Below are positions 1-9,416 of a stretch of DNA of 64,000 bases, piece after piece. Position numbers and translations under genes: made by a program. The stretch is taken from contig NZ_LMAS01000005.1 of the NCBI RefSeq assembly GCF_001509555.1, positions 9,507 through 73,506 on the forward strand, given 5' to 3'. The DNA comes from Bacillus sp. FJAT-29937 (GTDB taxonomy: Bacteria; Bacillota; Bacilli; Bacillales; Cytobacillaceae). The notes under the pieces were generated by a model that made no database searches, was not told the DNA's origin, and worked only from the letters and a program-made list of their open reading frames with translations. Positions within the stretch are counted from its first letter, which is position 1; every line of letters begins with the position of its first letter.

Positions 1-14
1 ATTTAAAAATAATC

Positions 15-57
15 AAAGCCTGTGAAATTTTACTTGTCGTAAAATTTCACAGGCTTT
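15..57. terminator. Bidirectional terminator
   Basis: A perfect 19-bp inverted repeat (15-33 with 39-57) with a 5-nt loop, flanked by A-rich and T-rich tracts on the two sides. It lies just downstream of the minus-strand aminotransferase and probably also ends a plus-strand unit outside the window. Confidence 0.85.
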
Positions 58-108
58 TTCATTTCAGAGGAGGGTTTTGTCCCAGCCTCTTTTCAAAACG
101 TTATTCAA

Positions 109-1272
109 TTAGAAAAGGTTCAGTTTCCCAATCCGCTCTACAGCCTTTACAAGCACCTCTTCGTCAACTAATAACCCAACCCGGACATAGCCTTCTCCGT
201 ATTCGCCAAAGCCTTTTCCAGCGGCTACGGCGACATCTGCCTTTTCAAGCAAATAATCAGCAAACGATTCACTTGTAAACCCAGCAGGGACAGGGAGCCA
301 CGCAAAGAAGGAACCGCTCGGTGCTTCTGCTTTCCAGCCAATTTTTCTGCATTCCTTAATTAGTACATTCCGGCGGTTTTCATAGCGAGCAACAAGCTCG
401 TCGACACAGCTCTGATCCTCTGTTAAGGCTGCAGCAGCTGCCATTTGTACCGCTGGAAAGAGGCTGCAGTATAAATGATCTTGAATCAGATTAAGTGCTT
501 CAATAATTTTCGGATTGCCGACTGCGAAACCAACACGCCAGCCTGCCATATTATACGTTTTGGATAAAGTATACATTTCTACACCAATTTCTTTAGCACC
601 TTCAACTTCTAGGAAGCTCGTTGGTTTTTTGCCGTCAAATCCAATCGCTCCATAGGCAAAATCGTGCAGAATCGTAATACCATGTTCTTTCGCAAATGCA
701 GCGGTTTCTTCAAAAAAAGCTCGGTCAGCCGTTGCGCCTGTTGGATTATTAGGGTAGTTCAAATACATAAGCTTAGCCGCTTCTCTTTGCTCGTTCGGAA
801 TTGCGTTAAAATCAGGCAAAAATTTATTTTCTGCTTTTAATGGAAAAGTCTCATATTGAACATTAGCCAAGACAACTCCAGATAAATAATCTGGATAGCC
901 CGGATCAGGAAGCAGCATCAAATCGCCCTCATTTAATAAGCACATAGGCAGCTCGACTAATCCCGTCTTCGTTCCAAACAGAATCGCTACTTCAGTCGAT
1001 GGGTCAATTTCAACACCATATTGTTTCAAATAAAATTCAGCGGCAGCACTTTTTAATTCTTGAATTCCGCGGAATGGAGAGTATTTATGCGTTCTTGGAT
1101 CCTCAGTAGCTGATTGCAGTGCCTTAACGATATGAGGAGGTGTTGGCTGATCGGGATTTCCTTGTCCTAAATTAATAATGTCCCGGCCCTCTGCCATAGC
1201 CTTGCTCACTTTTTCAACTAAGGTAGCAAAAAATTGGACAGGCAGTTTTTTTAAGCGATTTGAATATTCCAT
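109..1272 (-). CDS. mtnE: MtnE-like PLP aminotransferase
   Basis: Fold-type I pyridoxal-phosphate aminotransferase, closest in my recall to B. subtilis MtnE, which transaminates ketomethylthiobutyrate to methionine in the methionine salvage pathway. The sequence shows the NLGQGNPDQPTP opening, PNNPTG (about residues 174-179), the PLP-contacting Asp in HDFAYG (about 204) and the Schiff-base Lys in SKTYNMAGWR (about 238). The length of 387 aa is close to the family norm. The start at 1272 is preferred over an in-frame ATG at 1293 because AAGGTG sits 6 nt upstream. No mtn neighbours and no SAM riboswitch are visible, so the exact substrate is inferred. An LL-diaminopimelate-type aminotransferase is the alternative. 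Confidence 0.82.
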   Translation of the reverse strand: MEYSNRLKKLPVQFFATLVEKVSKAMAEGRDIINLGQGNPDQPTPPHIVKALQSATEDPRTHKYSPFRGIQELKSAAAEFYLKQYGVEIDPSTEVAILFGTKTGLVELPMCLLNEGDLMLLPDPGYPDYLSGVVLANVQYETFPLKAENKFLPDFNAIPNEQREAAKLMYLNYPNNPTGATADRAFFEETAAFAKEHGITILHDFAYGAIGFDGKKPTSFLEVEGAKEIGVEMYTLSKTYNMAGWRVGFAVGNPKIIEALNLIQDHLYCSLFPAVQMAAAAALTEDQSCVDELVARYENRRNVLIKECRKIGWKAEAPSGSFFAWLPVPAGFTSESFADYLLEKADVAVAAGKGFGEYGEGYVRVGLLVDEEVLVKAVERIGKLNLF

Positions 1273-1691
1273 GTGATTCACCTTTTCTATCATAAAATGA
1301 AATAATTGAAAATTAGCTATAATACTATTGTAAATGTTCGCATTTTAATTTCAAATTTTATATTTTTTCAAGTGAAATGTCTATAGCCTTATAAGAATAT
1401 TTTCGAACAAGATTCTTTATATATAACGGAAAAATAATATATGATCATGAGGGTCAGTTCCCGCATGCTTATGCAGGAAACTGGCCTATTTGTGAAATAA
1501 GTCTAAAAGGGAAATGTGAAATTGAAGTTAGAAATGCGAAAAAGGGCATACTAAAATCATCTTCTTAGCGATTTGCTTTAGTTTCGAAAAAAAGGAGAAA
1601 AACTTAAAAGTTTCAATTAGATTAGTGAAGATTATTTTCGACAAGATATGATATAATTATTTCATAAAAATAACTGCGAGGAGCAATCACT
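1273..1691. other. Divergent intergenic region with hairpin
   Basis: About 420 bp between divergent mtnE and the proline dehydrogenase gene. It holds a GU-rich hairpin at about 1450-1484 followed by a weak T-rich stretch and unlinked to any visible gene. An extended -10 (TG-A-TATAAT, 1649-1657) lies ahead of the proline dehydrogenase. No ORF has a credible ribosome site, and no S-box or T-box was recognised. Confidence 0.5.
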
Positions 1692-2669
1692 ATGTTAAAA
1701 GATATATTTATGGGCCTATCCCAAAACCAATTTCTTAATAGTGCTGCTAAAAAGTATGGTTTAAAAATGGGAGCGCAAAGTGTTGTAGCGGGTACAAATA
1801 TTGAAGAAACGATCAAAAGTATTAAAGAACTCAATGCCCACGGAATCTCGTGTACAGTAGATAACTTAGGTGAATTTGTATTTAAAGAGGAAGAAGCAAC
1901 AGAAGCGAAGGAACAGATTCTAAAGGTAATCGAAGCGATTCATGAGAACCAAGTAGATGCTCATATTTCATTAAAGCCAACACAATTAGGCTTAGATATT
2001 GATTATCACTTTTGCTTAAGCAATTTAAGAGAAATTGTCGACTTAGCGAGTAAGTATGATATGCATATCAACTTTGATATGGAGGATTATGGGCATCTTC
2101 AGCCATCATTCGACTTATTGGATGAACTTTCTAAGGAATATAATAATATTGGAACGGTTATCCAAGCTTATTTCTTCCGTGCAGAAGAAGATATTCAAAT
2201 GTATAAAAACTACCGCCTTCGTATTGTGAAAGGTGCTTATAAAGAGACTGAGCAAGTTGCATATCAAGATAAAAAGGATATCGATAGAAACTTTATTAAG
2301 CTAATCGAATATCATTTATTAAATGGAAAGTTTACCTCCATTGCTACACATGACCATAATATTATCAATCATGTGAAGGAATTCGTTAAAAAGAATGAAA
2401 TTCCAAATGATAAATTTGAATTCCAAATGCTTTATGGCTTTAGAAAAGATATGCAATTACAGCTGGCAAAAGAGGGGTATAACTTCTGTACGTATGTGCC
2501 ATTCGGCAAAGACTGGTATGGATACTTCATGCGTCGCCTTGCAGAAAGACCGCAAAACCTAAACTTAGTTGCGAAGCAAGTATTTACGAAGAAAACGAAC
2601 ACCGTAATTGGTGTGGCAGCTGGAGCATTCTTATTAGGAAGATTGACAAAGAAGAAAAACAAAAAATAA
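1692..2669 (+). CDS. Proline dehydrogenase
   Basis: FAD-dependent proline dehydrogenase (FadM/PutB family) that oxidises proline to pyrroline-5-carboxylate, the first step of proline catabolism. Visible signs are the (beta/alpha)8-type pattern, SLKPTQLG, a conserved ATHDHNI region near residue 220, QMLYGFR, and the closing YFMRRLAERPQN motif whose arginines hold the substrate carboxylate. At 325 aa it exceeds the usual monofunctional length by a C-terminal hydrophobic segment (VIGVAAGAFLLG) and a lysine-rich tail, suggesting a membrane-proximal anchor. The start has GAGGAG 5-10 nt upstream. It stands alone, with no P5C dehydrogenase beside it, and ends at a terminator. Confidence 0.88.
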   Translation: MLKDIFMGLSQNQFLNSAAKKYGLKMGAQSVVAGTNIEETIKSIKELNAHGISCTVDNLGEFVFKEEEATEAKEQILKVIEAIHENQVDAHISLKPTQLGLDIDYHFCLSNLREIVDLASKYDMHINFDMEDYGHLQPSFDLLDELSKEYNNIGTVIQAYFFRAEEDIQMYKNYRLRIVKGAYKETEQVAYQDKKDIDRNFIKLIEYHLLNGKFTSIATHDHNIINHVKEFVKKNEIPNDKFEFQMLYGFRKDMQLQLAKEGYNFCTYVPFGKDWYGYFMRRLAERPQNLNLVAKQVFTKKTNTVIGVAAGAFLLGRLTKKKNKK

Positions 2670-2692
2670 TTCAAACACGTTTTGAATGGAAG

Positions 2693-2724
2693 GGTCTGTC
2701 TCTGATGGGGCAGGCCTGTTTTGT
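2693..2724 (+). terminator. Terminator of proline dehydrogenase gene
   Basis: A 10-bp stem including G-U pairs (2693-2702 with 2707-2716), TGAT loop, then a T-rich tract. Confidence 0.75.
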
Positions 2725-2778
2725 TTGATAATTGATGGTAAAATAAGAGTAACAATGAAAAGTGATGGAGAGATTCAA

Positions 2779-3159
2779 ATGTTCAAAGCTCAAAAAGAAT
2801 ATTACTGGAAGATTGGATTATTCGTATCGGTTATTTCTTTCATTTTACTTATAGCTGGGGTTATCCAAGTTTTGGATTCAAAATTAAATGTTAAAAACCT
2901 GGCTGCTTATTTAGGGTTTTCGTTGGCGGTTGGACTGATTGCATTATTATTAGTGCGCTTTGGTTTCAAAATAGCTTTAATCTTCTTTCTAGCTGGTCTC
3001 ATCATTGGATTTATTGAAATGTATCGCCTTTTCTTTAGTGACTCTTCAGGATGGGGAGATTTAGCAGGACTTATCTCTTTATTTATGTGGGTGTTTATGG
3101 GAATTGGGTTAGGAGTATTTGCTCAATTAGGTGCATACTCCTGGCGAAAAAGGAAATAA
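2779..3159 (+). CDS. Small integral membrane protein, unknown function
   Basis: A 126-aa protein with about four predicted hydrophobic helices (WKIGLFVSVISFILLIAG, AYLGFSLAVGLIALLLV, ALIFFLAGLIIGFIEMY, LISLFMWVFMGIGLGVF). I recognise no family. The start at 2779 is chosen because GGAGAG lies 8 nt upstream; in-frame upstream starts run back into the preceding terminator. A terminator follows at 3171, so the gene is probably monocistronic. Confidence 0.6.
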   Translation: MFKAQKEYYWKIGLFVSVISFILLIAGVIQVLDSKLNVKNLAAYLGFSLAVGLIALLLVRFGFKIALIFFLAGLIIGFIEMYRLFFSDSSGWGDLAGLISLFMWVFMGIGLGVFAQLGAYSWRKRK

Positions 3160-3170
3160 CAGTAACATGG

Positions 3171-3205
3171 AAGCCTCCACAAACAGTGGGGGCTTATTTA
3201 TTTTT
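3171..3205 (+). terminator. Terminator
   Basis: A 10-bp stem (3171-3180 with 3186-3195), 5-nt loop and T-rich tail, directly after the small membrane protein gene. Confidence 0.75.
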
Positions 3206-3365
3206 CGTTCAATTGTTTTATACATGGTTATGAAAGGGAATCTTATAATTGGAGCAATTATTCCATAAATGTTATCGTTTGCCACATTAATATTATGAAT
3301 GCATTGGAAAGATGTCGAGTTTTCAGAGGGGTCTGTATGCAAGATAAGGGTAAGGAGTGATGATC

Positions 3366-3461
3366 ATGTATAAAAAGCAAGAAAGAATATTGGTGTGGGT
3401 AGTTTTTTCAGTTGCTGGGATCATGCTGCTATCACTATTAGGAAGAGTCTTTGGCAGTTAA
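3366..3461 (+). CDS. Tiny membrane protein leading the cytochrome bd operon
   Basis: A 31-aa ORF (MYKKQERILVWVVFSVAGIM start) with one transmembrane helix after a positively charged N-terminus. AAGGAG lies upstream at 3350-3355. It ends 15 nt before cydA, and its stop overlaps the cydA ribosome site. Small single-helix subunits or assembly factors (CydX, CydS, YthC-type) are known for bd oxidases, so a role in the complex is plausible. A CydS homolog is separately present downstream, making this a second candidate. The identity is inference. Confidence 0.55.
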   Translation: MYKKQERILVWVVFSVAGIMLLSLLGRVFGS

Positions 3462-3476
3462 GGAGGCGATTAGGAA

Positions 3477-4823
3477 ATGGGAAAAGAGGAGGCTGTATTT
3501 TTTAGCCGGGTACTTACAGAGCTGACATTATCGTTTCATATTATTTACGCCACAATTGGTGTAGGAATTCCGCTCATGATTATGATTGCCCAGTGGATTG
3601 GAATTAAGAAAAATGATGAACATTATATTTTACTGGCAAGAAGGTGGGCTAGAGGATTTGTCATTACAGTTGCAGTTGGGGTTGTAACTGGAACTGCGAT
3701 TGGCTTGCAGCTTTCTCTTTTATGGCCAAACTTTATGGAGTTAGCAGGAAATGTGATTGCTCTGCCTTTATTTATGGAAACATTTGCGTTTTTCTTTGAG
3801 GCCATCTTTTTAGGGATCTATTTGTATACTTGGGATCGATTCGAAAATCAGAAGAAGCATTTGCTGTTATTAATACCAGTTGCTGTCGGAGCGTCCTTTT
3901 CAGCTGTTTTTATCACGATTGTGAATGCGTTTATGAATGCTCCGCAAGGGTTTGACATCGTTGGTGGTCAGCTGATCAATATTAATCCGCTGATTGCGAT
4001 GTTTAATCCTGCAATGCCAACAAAGGTTGCCCACGTTTTGGCAACTGCTTACATGACTTCAGCTTTTGTTCTAGCTGCGATAGCTGCATTCCGGTTGCTG
4101 AAAGGATCAAGCCATATCTATCACAAAAAGGCGCTTTATTTAACGATGAAGCTAAGCCTCATATTCTCCATTGCATCCGCAGTTATTGGTGATTTCTCCG
4201 GCAAATATTTAGCTGAGTACCAGCCGGAGAAATTAGCGGCAGCTGAATGGCATTTAGAAACAGAAGAAAACGCTCCGCTATATTTATTCGGAGTTCTAGA
4301 AGATGGAGAGGTAAGGTATGCCATTAAAATTCCCTTTGCACTAAGTATACTGGCACATAGTAGTTTATCTGCTGAAGTGATCGGATTAGATCAATTTCCA
4401 GAGGACGAAATTCCTCCCCTTTATATTCACTATTTATTTGACATTATGGTATCTATAGGAGTATGGCTGACGGTACTATCAGCTGTATATGTTATTGGAA
4501 CATGGAAGGGCTGGCCTTTTGTACGAAGACAATGGTTCCGAGGCTTTATTGTGGCAGGAGGGACGCTTTCTATAATTGCGATAGAAGCAGGCTGGTGGTT
4601 TGCTGAGGTAGGCAGACAACCATGGATTTTGCGAGGAATTTTGAGAACAGAGGACGCCGCGACAACTAGTGGTCAAGTGGACCTTATGCTTCTGTTATTC
4701 GCTGGTTTATACCTGATTCTAGGGATTGGAAGCATTGTTGTGTTATCGAGAATGTTTAGAAGAAATCCAGTGGAAAAAGAGCTGGATGATCGGCATACAG
4801 AGATGGGTGGTGAGCATTCGTGA
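3477..4823 (+). CDS. ythA: Cytochrome bd-type quinol oxidase subunit I
   Basis: Heme-carrying subunit of a cytochrome bd menaquinol oxidase, a high-affinity terminal oxidase in the plasma membrane. At 448 aa it has the expected number of hydrophobic helices, the N-terminal heme-ligand His in LSFHIIYATIG (about residue 21), and the GRQPW signature (about 386-390) near the quinol site. The Q-loop is short, as in Bacillus YthA. AAGGAGG lies upstream. The start of subunit II overlaps its stop by 4 nt, which implies translational coupling. Confidence 0.92.
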   Translation: MGKEEAVFFSRVLTELTLSFHIIYATIGVGIPLMIMIAQWIGIKKNDEHYILLARRWARGFVITVAVGVVTGTAIGLQLSLLWPNFMELAGNVIALPLFMETFAFFFEAIFLGIYLYTWDRFENQKKHLLLLIPVAVGASFSAVFITIVNAFMNAPQGFDIVGGQLININPLIAMFNPAMPTKVAHVLATAYMTSAFVLAAIAAFRLLKGSSHIYHKKALYLTMKLSLIFSIASAVIGDFSGKYLAEYQPEKLAAAEWHLETEENAPLYLFGVLEDGEVRYAIKIPFALSILAHSSLSAEVIGLDQFPEDEIPPLYIHYLFDIMVSIGVWLTVLSAVYVIGTWKGWPFVRRQWFRGFIVAGGTLSIIAIEAGWWFAEVGRQPWILRGILRTEDAATTSGQVDLMLLLFAGLYLILGIGSIVVLSRMFRRNPVEKELDDRHTEMGGEHS

Positions 4824-5848
4824 CACTTGAGGTAATTGGAATTTCGGTTCTTTGGCTATTTCTGTTTGGGTATGTGCTCGTTGCTTCTATTGACTTTGGT
4901 GCTGGTGTATTTAACGCATATAGCTTATATACAGGACGCAAGCATATTTTAACAAATATCATTCAACGATATTTATCGCCAGTTTGGGAAGTCACAAATG
5001 TGTTTCTAGTCTTCTTCTTTGTTGGCATGGTTGGATTTTTTCCAAAAACCGCTTTTTACTACGGCACGATTCTGCTTGTTCCAGCGAGTATTTCCATTAT
5101 TTTGATTGCGATTCGAGGATCCTATTATGCTTTTGAGACATATGGGTCAAGGGGCCATATGGGATATACCTTTATGTACGGCTTATCGGGCTTGTTTATT
5201 CCAGCATCCCTTTCCATTGTGCTTACTATTTCAGAAGGCGGCTTCGTTACACTGGTCAATGACCATCCTGTGCTCGATTACTGGGCGCTGTTTACTAGCC
5301 CCCTTACATGGAGCATTGTTGTGCTTAGTTTAGCAGCTGTTCTTTATATATCTGCTGTCTTTTTAACATGGTATGCGAATAAAGCGCAGGATCAGAATGC
5401 AACTGAATTATTAAGAAAGTATGCATTAATTTGGGCAGCTCCATTAATGATTACAGCAGCCGGAATTATTGTAGAACTGCGGATCCATAATGCTGAGCAT
5501 TATGCACGAATGCTGGATGTTTGGTGGCTGCTTGGACTGTCATTTATCCTATTTCTCGGAACGGTGTGGCTCATTTGGAAGCGGAAGAAATATGGCCTTG
5601 CCTTCGGATTATTAGCAGGACAATTTACCTTGGCTTTTTTTGCATACGGAATATCTCATTATCCATATCTTCTGTATCCATACTTAACTATTTATGACAG
5701 TTTTACAAATGAAGCGATGGCGATTTCGCTAATCGTTGCATTTATTGCTGGGCTTTGTTTACTCGTTCCATCCTTATGGCTTCTATTAAGACTTTTTTTA
5801 TTTGATAAAAATTATGTTAGAGGAAGAGTCAAGAAGGAGGATTCGTGA
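4820..5848 (+). CDS. ythB: Cytochrome bd-type quinol oxidase subunit II
   Basis: CydB-like partner of the bd oxidase, 342 aa. It has the family opening IDFGAGVFNAY and about eight or nine transmembrane helices with few charged residues. The GTG start lies inside the end of subunit I (GTGA overlap), and the reading frame is followed directly by the CydS-like ORF. The subunit supports heme incorporation and oxidase structure rather than binding heme directly. Confidence 0.9.
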   Translation: MTLEVIGISVLWLFLFGYVLVASIDFGAGVFNAYSLYTGRKHILTNIIQRYLSPVWEVTNVFLVFFFVGMVGFFPKTAFYYGTILLVPASISIILIAIRGSYYAFETYGSRGHMGYTFMYGLSGLFIPASLSIVLTISEGGFVTLVNDHPVLDYWALFTSPLTWSIVVLSLAAVLYISAVFLTWYANKAQDQNATELLRKYALIWAAPLMITAAGIIVELRIHNAEHYARMLDVWWLLGLSFILFLGTVWLIWKRKKYGLAFGLLAGQFTLAFFAYGISHYPYLLYPYLTIYDSFTNEAMAISLIVAFIAGLCLLVPSLWLLLRLFLFDKNYVRGRVKKEDS

Positions 5849-5850
5849 AT

Positions 5851-5964
5851 ATGGAGAACTTTTTTATTTTTTATGCACCATTTATTGTGGTGGCTTTGGC
5901 TATAGCGGCTGCTTTCTGGCTAGGTCCGAAAGACGGAGCTGTTCATAGAAGTGAGCGGAAATAA
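5851..5964 (+). CDS. cydS: CydS-like small subunit of cytochrome bd
   Basis: A 37-aa single-helix protein (MENFFIFYAPFIVVALAIAA start). It resembles Geobacillus CydS, which has a similar FxxMYAPxVVVALxxxAAFWxG pattern and packs against CydA where E. coli has CydX. It sits 2 nt after the subunit II stop, with AAGGAGG ending 11 nt upstream. An in-frame GTG at 5845 is possible but would leave only 4 nt to that site. Genes this short are easily missed by automated calling. Confidence 0.8.
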   Translation: MENFFIFYAPFIVVALAIAAAFWLGPKDGAVHRSERK

Positions 5965-6007
5965 GCATAATATAGAAGGTCAAAGTCCCTATTTGAAATA
6001 TTGCTGT

Positions 6008-6040
6008 GAGCACTCGAGTTATTCGAGGCTCTTTTTTTTG
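6008..6040 (+). terminator. Terminator of cytochrome bd operon
   Basis: A stem of GAGC plus CTCGA paired with TCGAG plus GCTC (6008-6031, one bulge), followed by eight T residues. Confidence 0.85.
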
Positions 6041-6082
6041 ACTAAAAAACAAGAAAAAAATCCCAAAATGGGTATTGTAAAA

Positions 6083-6120
6083 TGAACTATGTGTCATTTA
6101 TAATAATGACACGTAGTTCA
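6083..6120. promoter_or_regulatory. Long palindrome upstream of swrC
   Basis: Two 16-nt arms (6083-6098, 6105-6120) with one mismatch around the 6-nt centre TATAAT. The downstream T-run is weak (TTTATTTA), so it reads as either an operator or a poor terminator. It lies 220 bp before the RND transporter, whose relatives are often controlled by TetR proteins; no regulator gene is adjacent here. The rest of the gap to 6339 shows nothing else I can name. Confidence 0.55.
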
Positions 6121-6339
6121 TTTATTTATGGAAGTGTATAAACCGATAGGGTATGAGAAAGCGAAACTACACCTCTAAGACTGTAGACTTAGATAAATAT
6201 CTGTCTATGGCTCGTTATGAAAGGGTGGAAATGTAGGTAAGATGGTAAAAGAATGAAATGTAAACTTTTACCTAATTGTGTTAAAATCTCCAGATCCATT
6301 TTAACCCTATAGGTAAAGGAGAGAGTGAGGAGAAAAGGC

Positions 6340-9300
6340 ATGAAATTATTGAAATTTATTGTGCAAAGGAAATTGTTAATTGCTTTAATGTCGGTGTTGG
6401 TTTTAGCCATTGGAAGCTACTCGTTATTCGAATTAGATAAGGAATTAATGCCAGCCATCAAAATGGACGGTGCCTATGTTGAGATTAGTGCAGGTGAAAT
6501 GGCTGCGATTGAAGTAGAAAGAACGATTACGACTCCATTAGAACAGAAATTAAAAGGAATTGACGGTGTCGAAGGAATTCAATCGACAACAATGATTGGC
6601 AGGAGCTCCCTGCAGATGACCTTTGAGCGGGGTCGAGGGGATGAGGTATTTAAGGAAGTAGAGTCACTTGTTAACGCTGCGAAGTCCGAAAATCCAGCAA
6701 TCAAGGAAATGGAGGCAGGCCGGTACGGCGCAAGTCAGAGCTATGAATTCTTCATGGATATTTCGAATGGCAGCATGAACGATATGACTGCATTTGCAAA
6801 GACCGTATTGGAGCCAAGATTAGAGGAGCTTCCAGAGGTGCGTGACGTCATGCTTTCCGGAATTCTGGAGCATGAAGTGACAATTGAATTTAATCGTGCA
6901 GAAATGCTGAAGCATGGTTTAGATGCAGGCCAGGTAATCGGTGCCATCCAAATGTCCAATAATGAAGCCACTTTGGGCGAACTTAGTAATGAAAAGGATT
7001 CACCTTCTTTACGCTGGAGCACAAAATTAGAAAATATTGAGGATGTAAAAGGGATAAAAATTCCGACTCAATCGGGATTTATCGAGCTAAGCAAAGTCGC
7101 AACTATTTCTCTGCAGCCTAAGGAGAGTTCCTCACTTGTTTGGAAAAATGGAACGAAGGATCTTATTTTTATCCAGATTGGCAGGGCCGCAGATGTAACG
7201 CAAATTGAGATGGCAAAAGCAGTTCGGGCAGAAATTCAAAAAATTCACGAGGAAGGTTTAGTTACAGGATTTCAATTAAATGAAATGGTTGCACAGGCAG
7301 ACTATGTGCAGGAATCGATTGATGGGGTAAAAGACAATATTCTAATTGGCGGGCTCATTTCTGCAGTCATTCTTCTCATTTTCCTTAGAAATCTGAGGGC
7401 TACGATCATTATCGGAATTTCCATCCCAACAAGTGTATTATTAACCTTTGCAGCGATGTGGATGTTTGATTATAGCTTTAATATTTTGACCTTAATTGGA
7501 CTTGGATTGGGCATTGGGATGATGGTTGATTCATCCATCGTTATTCTAGAATCCATTTATCGAAAGAAAGAACTAGGTTTGAACAAGTTTGATGCGGTTA
7601 TAGAGGGAACAAAGGAAGTTGCTTCGGCCGTAATTGCATCGGTTCTTACGACCATTGTCGTATTCCTACCAATTGGAATGATGGGCGGCGAAATGGGTCA
7701 ATTTATGATCATGCTTTCAGTAGTTGTTGCCATTACACTAATCAGCTCCATGATTGTAGCCTTTACATTAATTCCTTCATTATCCGATAAGTTTATGAAG
7801 CTTAAAAAGACAAAGGGAGCAGCGAAAGAAGGCATGTTTATGCAGGGGTATAGCCAGGCTGTTTCCTGGACTATCAAGAAAAAGCGCCGCAGTCTAGGTG
7901 TCATTACTCTCTTTTTCCTAATGTTTGCAGGATCATTATTGCTAGTAACAAAGATCCCAATGACGATCATGCCTGATATGTTTAACCGATATTCGGAGCT
8001 GATGGTTGATTTAGAACCAGGTGTTACCAATCAAGATAAAGCCGACATCGTTCAAACGATGAATGAAAAACTGAGTGCCATCGAGGATGTAGAATCGAGT
8101 TATGTACTTGATAATGGCGGAATGCTGTACAGTATCATCAATATGACAAAAGGCGATGAGATTCAAAAGGAACAAAAGGAAGTAAATGAAGAGATCTTGA
8201 AAACATTGCGGGAGATGCAGGATTCGTATCCAATTGAAAGCATCCAAAGTTCGTTGTCAGGCAGCGGCGGATTACCTGTTCAAGTGAAAATAAAAGGTGA
8301 AGACATTGGGCAGCTGAAAGCAACAGCCGGCGACTTTAAGGAAGAGATGCAAAAGATTGATGGCATTGTTGGCGTAAGAACATCAATGGAGCGGATGTCC
8401 CAAGAGGAAGTCATTGTCCTTAAAACGAATGAAATTGAAAAGGCTGGGCTTTCCCAACTTCAAATTAAACAATTCATTGAGCAGTCGTTTTTACAAATGC
8501 CTATTGGAGAAATGTCGATTAACGAAGAGAAGATGCCTTTATTTGTAAAATGGGATCAAAAGACCGCAACGAAAAAGGATTTGCTGGAAATGAAGATTCC
8601 AACCGTAGAAGGAGAGAAAAAATTATCTGCTTTCATTGAATTGAAAAGCGTAGATACGCCAAATGAGATTTCCCACTCAGAAGGGGAACGGTTTGTCTCC
8701 ATTTCTGCCGATATTGAAGGAAAAGACCTTGGGGCGATCAATAGAAATGTCCAGAAATTAATCGAGGATTTCAAAGCCCCAGCAGGTTTATCCGTGTCAG
8801 TTGCTGGAGACTTGGAGCAACAGCAGGAATTAATGATGGAAATGGTCTTTGTCATAGGAATTGCTCTTTTCTTAGTCTATCTAGTTATGGCGGTTCAGTT
8901 CAATCATTTAGGCCACCCGCTCATTGTCATGTCAGTGATTCCAATGACGATTGTAGGCGCCATTCTAGGTTTATTCATCACTCAAATGGAGCTAAATCTT
9001 ATGTCAGGAATGGGTGTCATCATGTTAATTGGCATCGTCTTAAACAACGCGATTCTGTTAATTGACCGTACAAAACAGCTTCGCAATGAAGGTTTCTCTG
9101 TTGAAGAGGCGCTTCTTGAAGCAGGCAAAAACCGTATTCGTCCAATATTCATGACAACCTTAACAACTGCTGGCGCGATGCTTCCATTAGCGCTTGCCTC
9201 AGGCACATCGGGCAATTATCAGGCGCCAATGGCCACCGTGATTATCTTCGGCTTAATGTTCGCGACTTTTATTACATTACTTCTTATACCAGCCGTTTAC

Positions 9301-9399
9301 CGTTTATTTTCGGTCAAAGCGCTGAGTATTGGAGCAGTTAGGAAACAGCGTCGCAAAGATATTATTGAGGTTCAGGCGGTGCCTGAAACAGTGAAGTAG
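6340..9399 (+). CDS. swrC: SwrC-type RND efflux transporter
   Basis: Resistance-nodulation-division proton-driven exporter (AcrB/SwrC family), 1019 aa from the chosen ATG. It has the RND plan: TM1 at residues 10-30, a large extracytoplasmic loop, TM2-6 with the proton-relay segment GIGMMVDSSIVILES, a second loop, and TM7-12 ending near residue 990. In B. subtilis SwrC exports surfactin and supports swarming; the substrate here is unknown. ATG 6340 has GAGGAG 7 nt upstream; the alternative GTG at 6325 lacks that spacing. It is monocistronic between a palindrome and a terminator. Confidence 0.88.
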   Translation: MKLLKFIVQRKLLIALMSVLVLAIGSYSLFELDKELMPAIKMDGAYVEISAGEMAAIEVERTITTPLEQKLKGIDGVEGIQSTTMIGRSSLQMTFERGRGDEVFKEVESLVNAAKSENPAIKEMEAGRYGASQSYEFFMDISNGSMNDMTAFAKTVLEPRLEELPEVRDVMLSGILEHEVTIEFNRAEMLKHGLDAGQVIGAIQMSNNEATLGELSNEKDSPSLRWSTKLENIEDVKGIKIPTQSGFIELSKVATISLQPKESSSLVWKNGTKDLIFIQIGRAADVTQIEMAKAVRAEIQKIHEEGLVTGFQLNEMVAQADYVQESIDGVKDNILIGGLISAVILLIFLRNLRATIIIGISIPTSVLLTFAAMWMFDYSFNILTLIGLGLGIGMMVDSSIVILESIYRKKELGLNKFDAVIEGTKEVASAVIASVLTTIVVFLPIGMMGGEMGQFMIMLSVVVAITLISSMIVAFTLIPSLSDKFMKLKKTKGAAKEGMFMQGYSQAVSWTIKKKRRSLGVITLFFLMFAGSLLLVTKIPMTIMPDMFNRYSELMVDLEPGVTNQDKADIVQTMNEKLSAIEDVESSYVLDNGGMLYSIINMTKGDEIQKEQKEVNEEILKTLREMQDSYPIESIQSSLSGSGGLPVQVKIKGEDIGQLKATAGDFKEEMQKIDGIVGVRTSMERMSQEEVIVLKTNEIEKAGLSQLQIKQFIEQSFLQMPIGEMSINEEKMPLFVKWDQKTATKKDLLEMKIPTVEGEKKLSAFIELKSVDTPNEISHSEGERFVSISADIEGKDLGAINRNVQKLIEDFKAPAGLSVSVAGDLEQQQELMMEMVFVIGIALFLVYLVMAVQFNHLGHPLIVMSVIPMTIVGAILGLFITQMELNLMSGMGVIMLIGIVLNNAILLIDRTKQLRNEGFSVEEALLEAGKNRIRPIFMTTLTTAGAMLPLALASGTSGNYQAPMATVIIFGLMFATFITLLLIPAVYRLFSVKALSIGAVRKQRRKDIIEVQAVPETVK

Positions 9400-9416
9400 G
9401 AAAAATAGCTTTAAGA

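Noticed and set aside
2432..2755. 107-aa minus-strand ORF
   Set aside because: It is antisense to the proline dehydrogenase end and its terminator, with no ribosome site; a frame shadow.
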